This document shows positions 34,048 to 46,931 of a stretch of DNA of 64,000 bases, piece by piece. The notes under the pieces were generated by a model. That model worked only from the letters and a program-made list of their open reading frames with translations. It was not told where the DNA came from and did not search any database. The position numbers and the translations under genes were made by a program. Position 1 is the stretch's first letter. Each line of letters begins with the position of its first letter. The stretch is from Ulota crispa (lineage: Eukaryota > Streptophyta > Bryopsida > Orthotrichales > Orthotrichaceae), in the NCBI GenBank assembly GCA_963920765.1, contig OY987243.1, forward strand, positions 4,526,001 through 4,590,000, written 5' to 3'.

Positions 34048-36078
34048 GCAACTTGAAATGCACTATTTAGTGTAGAGACTTGAATAAAAATAAAATGCTC
34101 ATTTAAACCTCTTATGTGTACGTTGCAACAAAACATATAAGAGTGTGATGTTGCAAATAAGCACAATGGATGACCTACAATGGGCTGAATTGAAGGACCC
34201 TTCCTTGGGCTACCACAACATTTAAGGCCTCTTTACATAAATAACCAAGAGCAAGTACATATTTATTTATTGATCAAAGCTTTTGGTCATGATTGGTGAC
34301 CAAGAGCCAACTTTTTCATCCATTGGTTACCTTTAATACTGTAAGTGAACTTAAATTGGTCCCTTGGAGGCTCAAAATTAATTAATTTCATTTGTTCAAC
34401 TCTTTAACTCATTTTCTCAATCTTGTTCTCACCTCTCAATAAAATTTCAAGACTTAGATATTAAAAATAAAGAAAAATTAATAATCAAGGAAATTATAAA
34501 ATTACTATCAAAGCTTTAGACAGTCAACTATGAAAAGGATCATTTCAATAAAATAGTATACTTTTAAAATGGAGTTTGCTAGAGCAATACATTTAAAAAA
34601 AAATCTCACTTATTGCAATAAATACTTCAATAAGATTGCAATTTTTGTAGTAAAATTGTAATTATTGTAATAAAATTACCTTTTTTGAAGTTAAATAGCA
34701 ATTTAGTAATGAAATAGTGTTTACAACAAGTAATACAATAGTAAAACAACCCTTTCAATAGTAAATAGCATGAAAGACTAACAAAAATAAAGCAAATTTT
34801 TGAAATGGCTTGGTCACTACAAAATTTTGGCAAGAAAATCTCTTGAGGTTGTCTCTCCATAAAATCTAAATGACCATGAAACCTTATCCCTTTTATGACA
34901 TGTAAGATTCTATGTTGTTTATCATACATTTTGAGTTGTGGTCACTCTTTGGTTATGAGGACTGCTGTAAAATGAATTTGAAACACCTATATCTTCTCCT
35001 CCAATCACAGCACTCAAATGTTTTAGTCACTACTCTTGGTTAGTAGTGTAAAACGGCCTTACTTATCCTCTTGCACTAAGAAAGATTATGTGAACACAAG
35101 GCCCTTGGAATTGGATGTGTTGTCTAAGAGCTAATCCCCAAATAGGATTGACTATACTCCAAATTTGAGTATATCCCAAGAGATTGAATCAAAAAATTCT
35201 GGTTTTTGGAAAAAGAACATGTGTTATTTTGATTGAGGTACAAAATCTGCAATTTCTTTTTCTTAAAACTATACTAATATTGAATACTCGAACAAGAAAA
35301 CATGGATGGATGAAAAATTTAATTTCTATACACATGGAGCATGGTTATTCATTTATAAATTCAGAAGTTGGAAGCCCAGCTCCTACGGGCTTACTGCTCA
35401 AAATATTCTTTAGCTTTTGTGATATTTACTAATATTTTTGTACTAATATGCTATGTTCTATTTCATTAGACAGGTAATAAAAAGGGATGGATTTAAAAAA
35501 ACTCAAAGATTTTTTACCAATGGTTGAAATGAGAAGTTGTTCGGGTGAAACATCACTTTTATGCCAAGTTCAAAAGTATTTATCTTATTATTTTAGATAA
35601 GGCCCGTATAAATGAACTTCACAAATCAATATTCTGATTTTCTCTTAAAAACAATCTCACTTGAGTATTTTCACCCACAAATTCATTGCCACTAATCTCA
35701 TTCTATTATTTTTAATATTTGTATGTAAACTAGAACTCTAAGCAAGACTCTAAGGAGATTTTGAATTTGAAATTTGAAGTTTATTTACAAATATTGATGA
35801 TAACAATAGACAATCCAGACCTTGTAATTTTAATTCAAAATCTACCAATTACTGATCAACAACCCATTCTAAAATTGGTTTTAATAGATTGTTGTACAGT
35901 TTTAATTTACACAAAAACTCAAAATCAATAATGAAATCAAGGCATTTAGAAATTAGTATTTTTGGTAAATACTAACTAGCTAGTTTACATAGATATTTAG
36001 TTTACATACATATAAATAATGCACGTATCCACTTTGGATTTTCAAGCCAAAAGAGGCCACTCATAAAACATTGTATTG
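34048..36078. other. AT-rich stretch, nothing recognised
   Basis: Frames at 34627-34929 (-) and 35184-35432 (+) have AT-driven composition and no domain. No element ends were supported. Confidence 0.5.
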
Positions 36079-36324
36079 TTAGAAAAAATCTGGGCCTTCA
36101 ATAAGGCCCTTAGTTCCCAAGCATGGGAACCTTGGGCTCATTACACCAAACTCTGCACATGCGCAATCTGATGTGGCACCATATCAATTAAAAAAATAAA
36201 AATAAAATCTAATGTTTTTCTAAGACTTTTTTTTTTTAGTTTTTTTTTGGCAAACAGCAACGCTAGTTTCCACATTGGGAACAAAATTTTTAAAGGCTTT
36301 ATTAAGGGCTCCCATTTTTTCTAA
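36079..36324. mobile_element. 246 bp TIR element, TTAGAAAAAAT ends
   Basis: The ends TTAGAAAAAATCTGGGCC and GGGCTCCCATTTTTTCTAA are inverted, and just inside them TTCAATAAGGCCCTTA pairs with AAGGCTTTATTAAGGGC. A TA duplication is possible inside the TTAG/CTAA edges. Non-coding. Confidence 0.55.
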
Positions 36325-36589
36325 TGATCAGGTGTAAATGTACATAACAAGGATACAATGATTGGAATAATTAGAGGTAAGTTGTAAAAAACTCTTATGG
36401 TGTAAACACGCTTTTGAGTAACTGTAATGATAAGATTGCATGTGAGAGTAATAAAATGGTTTAGGGGTTGGTTTAGTAGACTTATGTGGATATAATGTTG
36501 TAATTGAGGTGGAAGGACCAAACTATCCATTTATCTTGTAAAAAACTTGTTGGCCCATGACATAGCAAGTTGACATTTGGGGTTTAACA

Positions 36590-36838
36590 CAACAAGTTGA
36601 CAATAGGGGCAGACACAACAAATCGACATTGGGGCTGACACAACAAACTGACATTAGGGGCTGACACAAAATACTAATATTAGAGGCTAACACAACAAAC
36701 TGACATTAGGGTCTAATACAACAAACTGACATTGGAGGCTGACACAACAAATTGACGTTAGGGGTTGACACAACAAAATGACATTGGGGGCTGGCATAAC
36801 AAACTGACACTAGAAGCTGATACAACAAGCTAACTTGC
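36590..36838. repeat. 25-26 bp minisatellite
   Basis: About ten diverged tandem copies of a unit like TGACATTGGGGCTGACACAA + CAAAC. The units vary most at the G-run. Confidence 0.85.
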
Positions 36839-39360
36839 TCCCGGACATGTAAGTGAGATTGTCCATAGTAAGTCAAGACTGTGAGACTCTAGGGAGTTTG
36901 AAAGAGAGACTCCTAGTTCTTCCCTTTACTTCCACAAATAGGCTCAATTGTCACCATGATGCTATTGACCACATCATTTTGCTTCACTTGGCTTGCATAG
37001 TAACCAACAACAAAATATCACTTTGGAGCTCTCTTTTGAAGTGCACTCCAACTAAATGTGTAGTTATTATTTATCATGGGTCTTTTTTTCTCTTATCATT
37101 TCCATCCTACTAATACAAATCCTACATTAAGCAACCATTAAGGGTGCTCTTATATAATTGACAATCTTGTGTTGTGAAACAAATAAATAGAACTATATAA
37201 ATATGGCATACTTATTTGATGAAATAGATAGACGAATTGAAATGTTGGGCCTTGAAACCCTACCATCTCTAATCAAATGAAATGAATGGCAATACTAATA
37301 ACATTAATGATTAGTACCTATCATGTTTTTATACAAGTAGGAAGTCCCATCAACTTGGAGTGAATTGGACATTGATGACCAATTTGCAATTAAGACAAGA
37401 AGCACCTTTGAAGTGTGTGTAAATTTGATTAAAGCAAAAAACATGTATACTTTTTAAAATTTTAATTGAGGTGGGATGGTTGAAAACTTTCAATATTATG
37501 ACAATACAATAACTGGTGTCTTCCTTTTTATAAATTATACATGTAGTACCAAGACCTTTGAGCCTTAAGAGACTTCTAAATAATATAGTTCTTCAATTTA
37601 AGTCAAAGCACTCTAGCAACAAAAATTTAAAATTGGCAAATTTTCATCAAATATTACAACTTTACAATCACTGTAAAATGTAAAAGCATGCACATGAGAT
37701 TCATTTGTCATTCCTTAGTAACTACCATTGATTCATTTGTATAAAAAATGTGAGTGTACTATTGAAAAAGTCATTACTAGGCTCTTGGTGAATTTATTAG
37801 AATTATAATGTGGAATTATTGTATCATTACACCACTTGTTTTATTTAACTTTAAGAATATATATTTTGGAGCACTAGGTTTTTTAATATCATATTTTTAT
37901 TATTTATATACTAAAATAAAAAAGCCCTATTGTGTTTTAGAATATCCAAATGAAAAAATAATTTCAAAAGTCAATTGTACATGAATTGATGATATCCATA
38001 TGTCATGATATACCAAAAGCAAAATGAAACATTCTCCAAAATGTTTATATGAAATTTTATTGATGATAATTATATTTTTGCATATTAGAGTGCATATTGC
38101 TCAATAGTTCTCCAAAACCATTTGTTAATTTATGCTCAAAATGTATGCTTTAGAGTCTAAGACACATTGGATGGAGGGGTTATATAGTTTTATTATTACT
38201 TTAGAGTTTTGAATACTTGTGGTTTGTGTAGATTTTGTTCTAATTAATTAGCACAAAAATTTTTATATTTACATGTGAGTATGTAATTAGGCATTAGAGT
38301 AATTGCTCTTAGTGTTAGCTTCATGTATCAAAACTTTGTACAACAAGAAAGAATTGTACAATATTAAATTTTGAACATGTTATGTGTTTCTAGAATGGCT
38401 TATAAAATAATAAATTTTTTAATATGAAATTTAAAAATTAGAATGAAAAATATTGTGCAATATTACAATAGAAACAAAATAATTTAAAGAGTGCACTCTA
38501 GATATGACATGAGAACTCTTATGGGATTATGTGCTACATATAGATGTTTATATTTGAGACTTGAAACACATTTTCTTAGTATATCAAATACAAATCGTGA
38601 TTCTTCTAGGTAGATGGATGACGATGTCACAAATTAATTTACTTGGTTGTCAAAAATGTAAGAAACCTAAGTTCTAAAATAATAAAGTGTGTGTTGTGCA
38701 ATAAAAATCACAACTGACCCAAAAAAGTTTTATAAAAAAGAGGTTTAAGTTTTTGAGTATAAATATCTTTACACTGATACAAACAATAATTTATGCAATA
38801 AGATTTGTTTTTGTCAATTTGAATAATTTAGAAATGTCAAGCTACAATCACAATCATTTTTTTTTACCATACCTTTATATGGAAATTTTCAATCTTTGGT
38901 CAAAGAAGTAAATAACAACCTAAGACATAAAATTAGAGAAGCCTTATGGTGGACAACTATTACATCATTTACATGGAGTTCTATGAAGGGATTTTGTGTA
39001 TTATAACTAAGTACTTTTGAAGTTTTTTATTGTTGGTGGGAAGCAGTTTCAAGTTTTTTTAAGCACATTCAAAGTGACCAAATTAGTTGGCATGTGCATG
39101 TGCACATCTATATATATATCTATACTCCAAACCTTGAACCTTATTAAATCTTGGCTATTTATAATAGTATAAGTTATAACTTCTACGTAAAGAATGCAAC
39201 GTTCATTGATTTGGGGAAATACTTGATTTTGGGACTAATAAGTTTTCACACCTATAATAGAGTGTTTTGTAATATAGTATTTATGGGTTGTTGGCTTGTT
39301 GCAAGAAACACTTGCCAATTTTGTCTCAAACATTCATAGTACTGACAATACTATGAGCTT
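36839..39360. other. AT-rich stretch, nothing recognised
   Basis: 2.5 kb of low-GC DNA with no supported gene, RNA or element boundary. The 86-codon frame at 36853-37113 shows no domain. Confidence 0.5.
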
Positions 39361-39670
39361 TAGAAATAAAATTTTGAAAACAAAATAAAATATGGATAAT
39401 TTATAAAGCACTTGAAATAGCATACTAGTGAAAATTCAAACTTAAAAAAATTCTAAAAGTTATGCACAAAAATAGAGCAACAACAAACACGTCCAAGAAA
39501 AATGACACTTTGCTTTTTGTTTTTTAGAAAATAGTATTAAAAAATCTAAAATTTAGCTGTTTTACTTGATTTGAAGGTGCTTCTTTTCCATTAAATTATT
39601 TTTTGGAAAAAAATAAATTGTGTCATATGCACTTGCCCAAAAGTAGTGCACTTTGAGCTCATGTAGAAGG
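39361..39670 (-). repeat. Fragment of the 60678 TIR element, inverted
   Basis: Blocks such as AAAATAAAATATGG, AAAGCACTTGAAATAGCATA and AAGTTATGCACAAAAATAGA match the reverse complement of 61600-61760. Only the middle part of that element is represented here. Confidence 0.55.
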
Positions 39671-39927
39671 TGGATACTTTACTACTCTTGGAAAATCTTT
39701 GTTAGCATTGTGCAACATTAGTAAAGTTGTATTTGCACTTGGTGTTTAGCTTTAGCATTTTAAAAAGTTAGCAATAAACACTGTTCATGAAAAAGCCATT
39801 TTAGCAACTTTGTAAAGTAAAATGTGGGGAGCAAAAATTATGGCTCAAACTTAAGTTTGAGGTGTTCACACAAACCCTTTGTTTTACACGTTAGCCCGCC
39901 AATGTGGTGGTAATCATGAGTAGAAGT

Positions 39928-39941
39928 GGGGGGGGGGGGGG
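39928..39941. repeat. G14 homopolymer
   Basis: Fourteen consecutive G residues at the left side of the Harbinger block. Confidence 0.95.
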
Positions 39942-40743
39942 TTCACACTTCTAATCACTTTTATGGGATGTCAGTTGTCTCGAGAGAGGGACAAACTTGG
40001 TCGTTTCTTTCTTCATCTTCTTCTCCAAGTTTCCCTTGCGCTCACACTCTTCTGTACATGCGCTCAAGTGTCGTTGCCATTGTGAGAATCTCGCTGCTAT
40101 TGAGAGCGGTTTCTTATTTGTACATCCATAGTTGCAATGCCTCTCGCGGTTGCTTGAAGGATAAGGTCGATTCTACCGTGGTTGTTGGAAGTAGAGGTGT
40201 CCGGGGTTGTGGTCGTGGTTTTTGTGCTGATGCTACAGAGGGGAGGCGCAAGGGTTGTCCTCATCATTGTTGCAGCGCCTTCTACAGGGGTTTAAACTTT
40301 GAATTGGTTCTTCCGCATACAAATTGCCGGTTGCAAGCAGGATTGCACAGTAGGGGGGGTTTTAGAAGACTTGCACTTAATTTGGTGCTGCCCCTTTTGG
40401 AGTTCAATTCAGCACCTTCACAGGAGGTATGTCTCTCACATTGTGTGCTGCTTGATGATGCTTCAATTTCACTTTTGCAAAGACGCGTGGGGAGGTTACG
40501 GTTTTGTATTGTTGTATGGGTTTTTGCTATGGAATTGTCAAATTAGAAATAGAGGAGTTCTTGTTTTGTGGTTCCATATACGCTTTGTGGATGTCTACCA
40601 ATTAGGGTTTAGGGTCGGAACTCTCTTCATAGTCATTGAATATTTATTTTGTGTTTCTATTGCTTGTTCAAGTGCTCACTTGTGGGTTGTTGGGGGTGAC
40701 CATGGGCTAGGCCGGCTAGGAAAATTCTCTACATTCTTTGGTC

Positions 40744-42099
40744 ATGGACATGGACAGCGGCTATAAAGCTGATTCCACCGTCACTTTGGCCATTTGGCTA
40801 CTGTTGCAACTGCTAAGTATTGATTACCAAGACCTCATTCCTACACTCATTACTGAAGAGGAAGATGACACAACATTGTTCAATGGGATTATGGAGTCTC
40901 TTGGGGGGTTATCGGAGGATCCCCTCGCTAATATGCGCAGCAAGTTACATGCCTTCCAATTGTGCACGTCTTCATTTCCGATGAACGATGACTTGGGGTT
41001 TTGGGTTAAGCCTTGATCTACAACGTGGTTTTCAGGTTTCCTTCTAACCAAATATGATGACAGAAGGTGGTTAGAAATTTTTCGAATGCCTAAACGTAAT
41101 GTATTTGCATTGGCTAACATGTTGGCACCGCTAGTGCGCAAGAAGGATACTAGATACCAATTGGCAATTCCGGTGGAAGTTAGAGTTGCTTGCGAGCTCT
41201 TCAAACTCACTCAAGGAGTTCTTTTTTTTATCTGTTCCGAGATGTTTGCCATTGGAAAGAGTACAGTTTGTGGAGTACTACGTGATGTAGTGCACGTAAT
41301 TAATGTAACCCTTCAACACAACATCAAATGGCCTACGAGGGAACGTTTGCAACAGACTCAAGAGAAGTTCCTCACATTGTGTGGCCTATCTGCAGTAGTA
41401 GGTGCAATAGATGGCACCCACATCTCTATTGTAAAACCCCGCCATGTGCCCTTTGATTACTACTACTTCAAGTCTGGAGGCTATACCTTTAATTGCCAGG
41501 CTGTCGTGGACAGCGATAAGAGGTTTTTGGACTTGTTTCTTGGGATGCCAGGATCCACAAATGACTCTAGTGTCCTCAAGAGATCCTCTCTATACAAGTA
41601 TGCAACGTACCAGAACTTCTTCAATGCTGACCTTAGCTCTCAGGGTTTTTTTCTTTATCTTCTTAGCGACTCAGGGTACCCCTTGCTGCCATGGCTGATG
41701 GTGCCTCATCGCAATACCACACCTTTGTTGATGTCCAACGCAATATTCAATAGAAGATTATGGAGAGGGTGCTGCATTGTGGAGAATGCATTCAGTATTT
41801 TGAAGCAAACCTTTAAAGAATTATTAAACAAGTCTAATTTAGCTTTTGCATTCTTGCTGCAAGTGATTCTTTCTTGCGCTCTCTTGCATAACACGCTTCT
41901 AGAGCAGCATGAGGAGGAAGTAGAAGGTTTATTTGGAGTCTTGCAAAGGGAAGGCTTGAATGGTGAAGTATTGGACAAGAGTACAGTTGAGGGTGATGGA
42001 GCACACGCCAATGAAGCTGCCAAAGCCATACCCAAGACATCTAAGACTGCAGCAGCTACAGACAAACGATGCCTACTTGGGATCCACCTCACCTCATAG
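40744..42099 (+). pseudogene. PIF/Harbinger DDE transposase, one in-frame stop
   Basis: Encodes a nuclease of the Harbinger DDE_Tnp_4 type, which cuts and joins transposon ends at TWA targets. One frame runs from ATG 40744 to TAA/TAG at 42099, about 450 codons, the usual length. The N-terminal part is acidic (LITEEEDD). A helix-turn-helix-like segment (FAIGKSTVCGVLRDVV) precedes the catalytic core: GAIDGTH (Asp codon 41410-41412), SDSGYPLLPWL (Asp 41668-41670) and VENAFSILK (Glu 41782-41784). The motifs PGSTNDSSVL and CALLHNTL are also typical. A TGA at 41014-41016 interrupts WVKP*STTWF, where the family usually has Arg. CGA to TGA is a single C-to-T change. Translation from ATG 41086 would keep the catalytic part but lose about 114 residues. 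Confidence 0.92.
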
Positions 42100-42453
42100 A
42101 GACCACAAGTCCTCTAGCTACGCAGGTGAGAGCATCAAAAATTTGTCTTTCAATTTGTTGCAACAACTTTATTTCAAAAGCCGTTGTTATAGCATGCCAG
42201 GAGTTACATGGTGTTCATCACTTCCTAATATGTAGAGTACAACATTTTTTGATGCACTGCCGCAGCTTAGGGGCAGGGTGGTGTCCCTGCACAAAAGGCG
42301 GGACTTCTACATGTGAACGGTAGGGACTTGTCATTCAACCCTTCAGACGGAGTCTTGAAGTTTAGGGGTTTGACGGCATTCTCCTTCACAAGGGGCACTA
42401 GCACGCTTGTCTTGCATCATGTTGATGGTGGTGTTCTCATTAGGGTGTGTAGC
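42100..42453. other. Intergenic region between convergent Harbinger genes
   Basis: 354 bp separate the 3' ends of transposase and Myb-like frames. It presumably holds both 3' UTRs. No clear polyadenylation signal was identified. Confidence 0.5.
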
Positions 42454-43683
42454 TCAGGTTGTATCATTCTTCTCAAGAGACTCTTGCGTAGGTTTTGGAG
42501 TCACTTTGGTTGAGTGTCGTCCCTGTGCATGTATAGGGGCCTTTTGCCTTTTGGGGCTACCCCCTCCTCTGTAGCGGCAAGTCAATGCAGTTGATATGTT
42601 TGTTAGGCACCCAACAATCTGATCTTGCTTGTCAATTGCCTTGAATGCAATTGCATTCACTTCTGCTGCTTGTGCGTGAAGGCGCAAGTCTTTGTCTTGT
42701 AAGAATTTCATGTTCTCTTCAAACAATTTGAATTGTACGCTGGTCTTCTCCCTCTCCATTTCACAATGTGCCTCTGCAATGTCGTACATCTATTTCACTA
42801 GATTTGCACCGCTTGTCTTTGTGGCTTCCAATATTTGTGTATGCCCCAACACATTTTTACGCCGCTTGCCGGTGTTTCCTAGACCGCGGGCAAGAGAATG
42901 TGAGGAGGTACCAAAGGAACTAATGACGTGGGAGATGATTCTAGGTAGAACCGCAGGTCCTGTCCTCGTTGGCGGTGTTCTCATGGAGGAAGAGGCACAC
43001 CCTGCTGCAATAGGGCTCAACGTGAAGCGCATTGGTGGCAAAGATGGAGGTTGGGCAAATCCCGTACCTGGCACTTCACCAATCCCTTCCTCAACCTCGA
43101 CATTTGGCATGTGTACATAGTCATGGGCCTCCCGGTACGTCTCTTGATCCTCTCCATTGTCTTTTGGATTCTTTGTAGCTCTCATCTCTGAATTCCTTGG
43201 TGAGAAGGTGTCCAACACACCAAGAGGTTGATTTGTTGGGCGAGAGCCGTACCACTCATTGATGGCATGGTAAATCTTGGAGGAGAACTGCTTTGATAGG
43301 CTGTTGTCCTTTCACTGAGATGATGTCAACTCCCAATAGTCTTGCTTGTTTGTACTTGTACGCCTCAAGTAGTCGAAGATCCTCTTGCACTTCGGAATAA
43401 TCAAATTCCACTTTGCTTTGCAAGCAGCACAATCACGGTATACCGGGAAAAAGTTTGCTTGCATGACCTCCTGAGAAACCCTCTGCCACTTTGTTGTATC
43501 CAATGTCATAAGATCCCTGCCGTCAATGGTGTCCAACTCCTGGATATACAACTTGCGCTTTGCACCTATTAGCGCCATCACTTCTGTATGCACCCAATTA
43601 GGGTTTCTTTCCTTCCTTGTTTTTTTGTTGCTTGTATTTGTGACGTGTGCAATGGTCACAGTTGCAGGTACAGGACTTGGCAT
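42454..43683 (-). pseudogene. Harbinger Myb/SANT-like DNA-binding protein, two in-frame stops
   Basis: The partner protein of PIF/Harbinger transposases, which binds element ends and helps localise the transposase. The frame from ATG at 43683 (complement) runs about 410 codons in one phase. Near the N-terminus is a trihelix/Myb-like domain with NPNWVHTEVMALIGAKRKLY, YRDCAACKAKWNLIIPKCKR and the third-helix region DYWELTSSQ, then KQFSSKIYHAINEWYGSRPT. The C-terminal third is a charged helix (EREKTSVQFKLFEENMKFLQ) suited to coiled-coil contacts. Two stops break it: TGA at 43312-43314 right after LTSSQ, where relatives have Arg, and TAG at 42790-42792. Both are single C-to-T changes from CGA and CAG. 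The start could lie in an upstream exon. Confidence 0.85.
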
Positions 43684-45064
43684 CGGCGGAGGGATATGAG
43701 CAAGTCCAAGGCTAAACAAGGCTGGTACTCAGGCGCTGCTACAGGACGGCATCTGCACAAACATGGGAATTGGGAGTAGAAGTACCTGCGGAGGGTGAGG
43801 CAACATAGACCCTGGTTGAACAAAGGAGGAGGGACTCTTGGCATGAGGTGCTTGTTGGGAAAAACGGAAATCGGACAGTGGTGGAGTGGCTACAAAACCC
43901 AAAAAAAATGTTCATTAGAGTGTTGTTATTTGTGGGGAAGTGGACATGAAACACATGGAGCGGATTACAACAGCAAACCAGCGTGCTAAAGAAAGGTGCG
44001 TGTCTCTAAACATTAAACTCTGATTCTATGTATACTTGTTCTCATTAAGGCATCGGAAGACTTGTGTTGGTTGTGCAGGTCAAGTGAATGAAAATAACAT
44101 GTCATATGGAAGTTCTTGTATTTGTAAGGACAGCGGCAATGATTGATAGAGCAATGTCTAAATAAGCACTTCATCTTTGTACTCTATAGATGAAATTGAC
44201 TTCATTATAGTTGCATGTAGTAGAAAATGTCTATTTTCTTCTTTGAGACACATGAGATTGCTTGTGTTCACTCACCATTCAATGGGATCTCTGCAAGATT
44301 CAATGGCAATGGAGCTGGCCGGATGGGCGAATTGTACATACTAGATTGATACTAGTTCTCCATTTTTTTTTATACTCCAAAACTCTGCAATAAACACAAG
44401 AAACTACACAATCAATGTATGCGTAATGTGCCATGCATTCTTGTCTCTGTTACTAGTAACATGCCAACAATGCAATAAACTCATGAAAATTAAAATGCAA
44501 GAGCTGTAGCATACCTAAAGATACAAGGGAGAATATGTTGAAGGCTCCGTCACCTCTCTGTATTTGAGGCTTCCCAAGACAACCTTCCGTGGGGCGCCGT
44601 TGCCATGGCCTACTTTCATAAAGAGGCTCATCCAAAAGTTATGCAACAATTAGCAGGCGCTCTTTTGTATTTGAGCCCCTGTGTTGGCATTACCAAAAAC
44701 CAAAAAGCAGACCTCGCTCAACTTACATATCTCTATTTTCAATAGATTTTCCAACTACAAAAATCCTAGACTCTTTGCCAAAAGTTATGGAATCTTATCT
44801 CTGACACCCGCACTTACGAGCCTCCCCATGGTCCTGCCAGCTAGGTTCGGCCTGAAATATCCCCTTTGAATGGGAACACACAGCATGCAAAGTACTTTTA
44901 TAACCACTGTTTGTTCTTTTGTTAGTACAGGTGCGAATGGCCCTTAAGGGAACTTGTCTTTTAGTTTTGACCTTCAGATTTGCATTTTTGGATCCAAAAT
45001 AATACTAAAAACCCCCAAAATAACCAAGGTAGACACTTGATCAGAGGCCGTTTAAAAATATCAA

Positions 45065-45281
45065 TTTTTTTTATTTTTTTATTTTTTTATTTTTTTATTT
45101 TTTTATTTTTTTATTTTTTTATTTTTTTATTTTTTTATTTTTTTATTTTTTTATTTTTTTATTTTTTTATTTTTTTATTTTTTTATTTTTTTATTTTTTT
45201 ATTTTTTTATTTTTTTATTTTTTTATTTTTTTATTTTTTTATTTTTTTATTTTTTTATTTTTTTATTTTTTTATTTTTTTA
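45065..45281. repeat. (ATTTTTTT)n 8 bp satellite
   Basis: About 26 uninterrupted copies of an A followed by seven T. In one frame it reads as an artefactual FLFFYFFI repeat. Confidence 0.95.
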
Positions 45282-45980
45282 ATTCAACAAGTTAATAAAT
45301 GTGTCTAACTATCACATGTACCTTCCTCTAAAGTTTCAAGTCAAACAAACTTGGGATGCAAAAGTTAGGAACCAAAAGTCTAAAACCCACTAGCCAAAGA
45401 TCAAGGGGACAAAAAATTGGACAAGAGTTTCTTGCAAGTTGCAACAACCCTTATTAAACACTCTTTCAAAGAAATAAAGTCCAAAAGTCCCAAAATTGGT
45501 ATTTTTCCAAAATTAATGAACATTATGTTAAAGAGAATTGCATGTACAATTCTCAACTAAATTTGGGTCAAGAAGTTATCTTTGACCAAGCAACCAAAGT
45601 CATAAAAAATTAATGATCTATAAAGTGAAGTTTCAAGCTTTACCATATTTTGATTGTTACCTTAGATTTTAGAGAGAAATGGCGAAGCCATCAAATGAAC
45701 TCTTCCATTTTGGAAGTACTACAAAATTTACAGTAAAACTTCAAAATACATATGATTAATCAACATCCACAAAGAATATGGCAAATATGACAACATGTCA
45801 CAAAAAGTGTCTAAAATTATTGTCTGAAAATGCCAAGTGAACATATTTTTGAAGAAGATGAGAGAGACTTAATTGTGTTGACTTCATATTCTATAGTGTC
45901 AATCAAACTTGCTCTCATAGTCAAGTTACTTCCTCAAGTAAGGTGTTCATTCATGACTCATGAGAGCTTCTATGTGTATT
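45282..45980. other. AT-rich spacer, nothing recognised
   Basis: Contains a possible end of the TAAATTGGG MITE family (TTTTTCCAAAATTAATGAAC at about 45505) but no matching left end. No gene. Confidence 0.4.
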
Positions 45981-46931
45981 TTAACCCCTCAAGGCCCAAG
46001 CCCTTTTTTGTGAAAATCACTCAAAACTGCCACTTTTGGGGGAGTGAGGAGAAATGTAATTTTTTTTTTTTTTTTTTTTGGAAACCCAACCAAAAGATCT
46101 TGCCCTAGACTATGAGAGGTACTTGTGGGAAAAAAATCATCTCATTCTAGTTGCAGAGGAGTGAGATATTGACATCTGAAGTGAAAACAAAAGATTTTTT
46201 CCCTGCTGCCCAAAAATTTTAGAAGCCTTTGACGGCTCCTATATCAAAAAAATTGCTCTATGCAAAGTTGAGGTTTATTTTTCCCATGTAGAAGACCAAG
46301 TTAGGTAAATGTGGGAGAATTTTCAAATGAAATGGAGATGTGGATCATACTTTGTAAAATCCTCCAATGCCATAAGGTCGTGAAATTTGCATAGACACTA
46401 GGCAAAATTGGAGAATTTATGTAAAATTCAAAAACCAAAATTACTTTGATCCAAATGGTGAAAACCAAGGAATCTTAGTCTACTACAACTTGCAAAAAAA
46501 ATTCAAAAAAAACACACAAAGAGCTCAAAAAAGTAAAGCAATAGGTTTTACAAGGGGGAAAAGGAATGGAGGTTTGGGAGTCCCATACCTACCCGCAAAC
46601 TAAAACTTCTCATAACTTTCATCTCATCTATTAGAATTGAATGATTCAAAAATTCCCAAATACATAAAAATTTAAAGAACCAATTTCAAAATTTTATTTA
46701 AAAAAGTTGCAAATTTTTTTTTGCTTGCTTGATTCTCCCCTATTTTTCAATTATTCATGCATAACTTCTTCAATAATTGTCAGAATAAGGAAAAATTAGA
46801 TTCTCATGCAGATCTTATAATTCCCCATTTTCAATAAAAGTTTCAAAAAATCACGCAAAGTCGTTTAGCCATAGGTACTTGCCCAATATCCCATTTGTCC
46901 CCCGAGGGGACAATGGGCCTTTAGGGGTTGA
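45981..46931 (-). mobile_element. TTAA element, type X copy 2
   Basis: Full-length reverse-complement match of 13963-14888. The edges are TTAACCCCTCAAGGCCCAAG and GGGCCTTTAGGGGTTGA, so the right TTAA has changed to TTGA. It includes a T19 run at about 46060. With copy 1 it defines the 925-950 bp type X unit. Confidence 0.82.

Larger units (their letters stand above)
39890..44946 (+). mobile_element. PIF/Harbinger DNA transposon (two-gene, decayed)
   Basis: A GC-richer block contains a Harbinger DDE transposase pseudogene (+) and a Myb/SANT-like partner pseudogene (-), arranged convergently as expected for plant PIF/Harbinger elements. A plausible right end is GGCCC followed by TTA at 44944-44946, reading inward GGGCCATTCGCACCTG. 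I could not find a matching left TIR, so the left boundary is approximate, taken from the composition change. The stretches 39942-40743 and 43720-44932 hold no recognisable conserved coding sequence and probably act as leader or subterminal DNA. Confidence 0.7.

Noticed and set aside
36590..36838. CRISPR-like regularly spaced repeat
   Set aside because: Units are directly adjacent with no spacers, diverged, and in eukaryotic DNA. It is a minisatellite.
39926..40546. 206-codon frame upstream of the Harbinger transposase
   Set aside because: The longest frame other than the transposase, but it has no conserved motif, overlaps other open frames, and lies where Harbinger leader sequence is expected.
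41706..42092. Minus-strand frame opposite the transposase
   Set aside because: Shadow of the transposase frame. The conserved DDE motifs are on the plus strand.
44980..45282. 100-codon frame of Phe/Leu/Tyr/Ile resembling a membrane protein
   Set aside because: It is the translation of the (ATTTTTTT)n satellite. An 8 bp unit gives an 8-residue periodic artefact.
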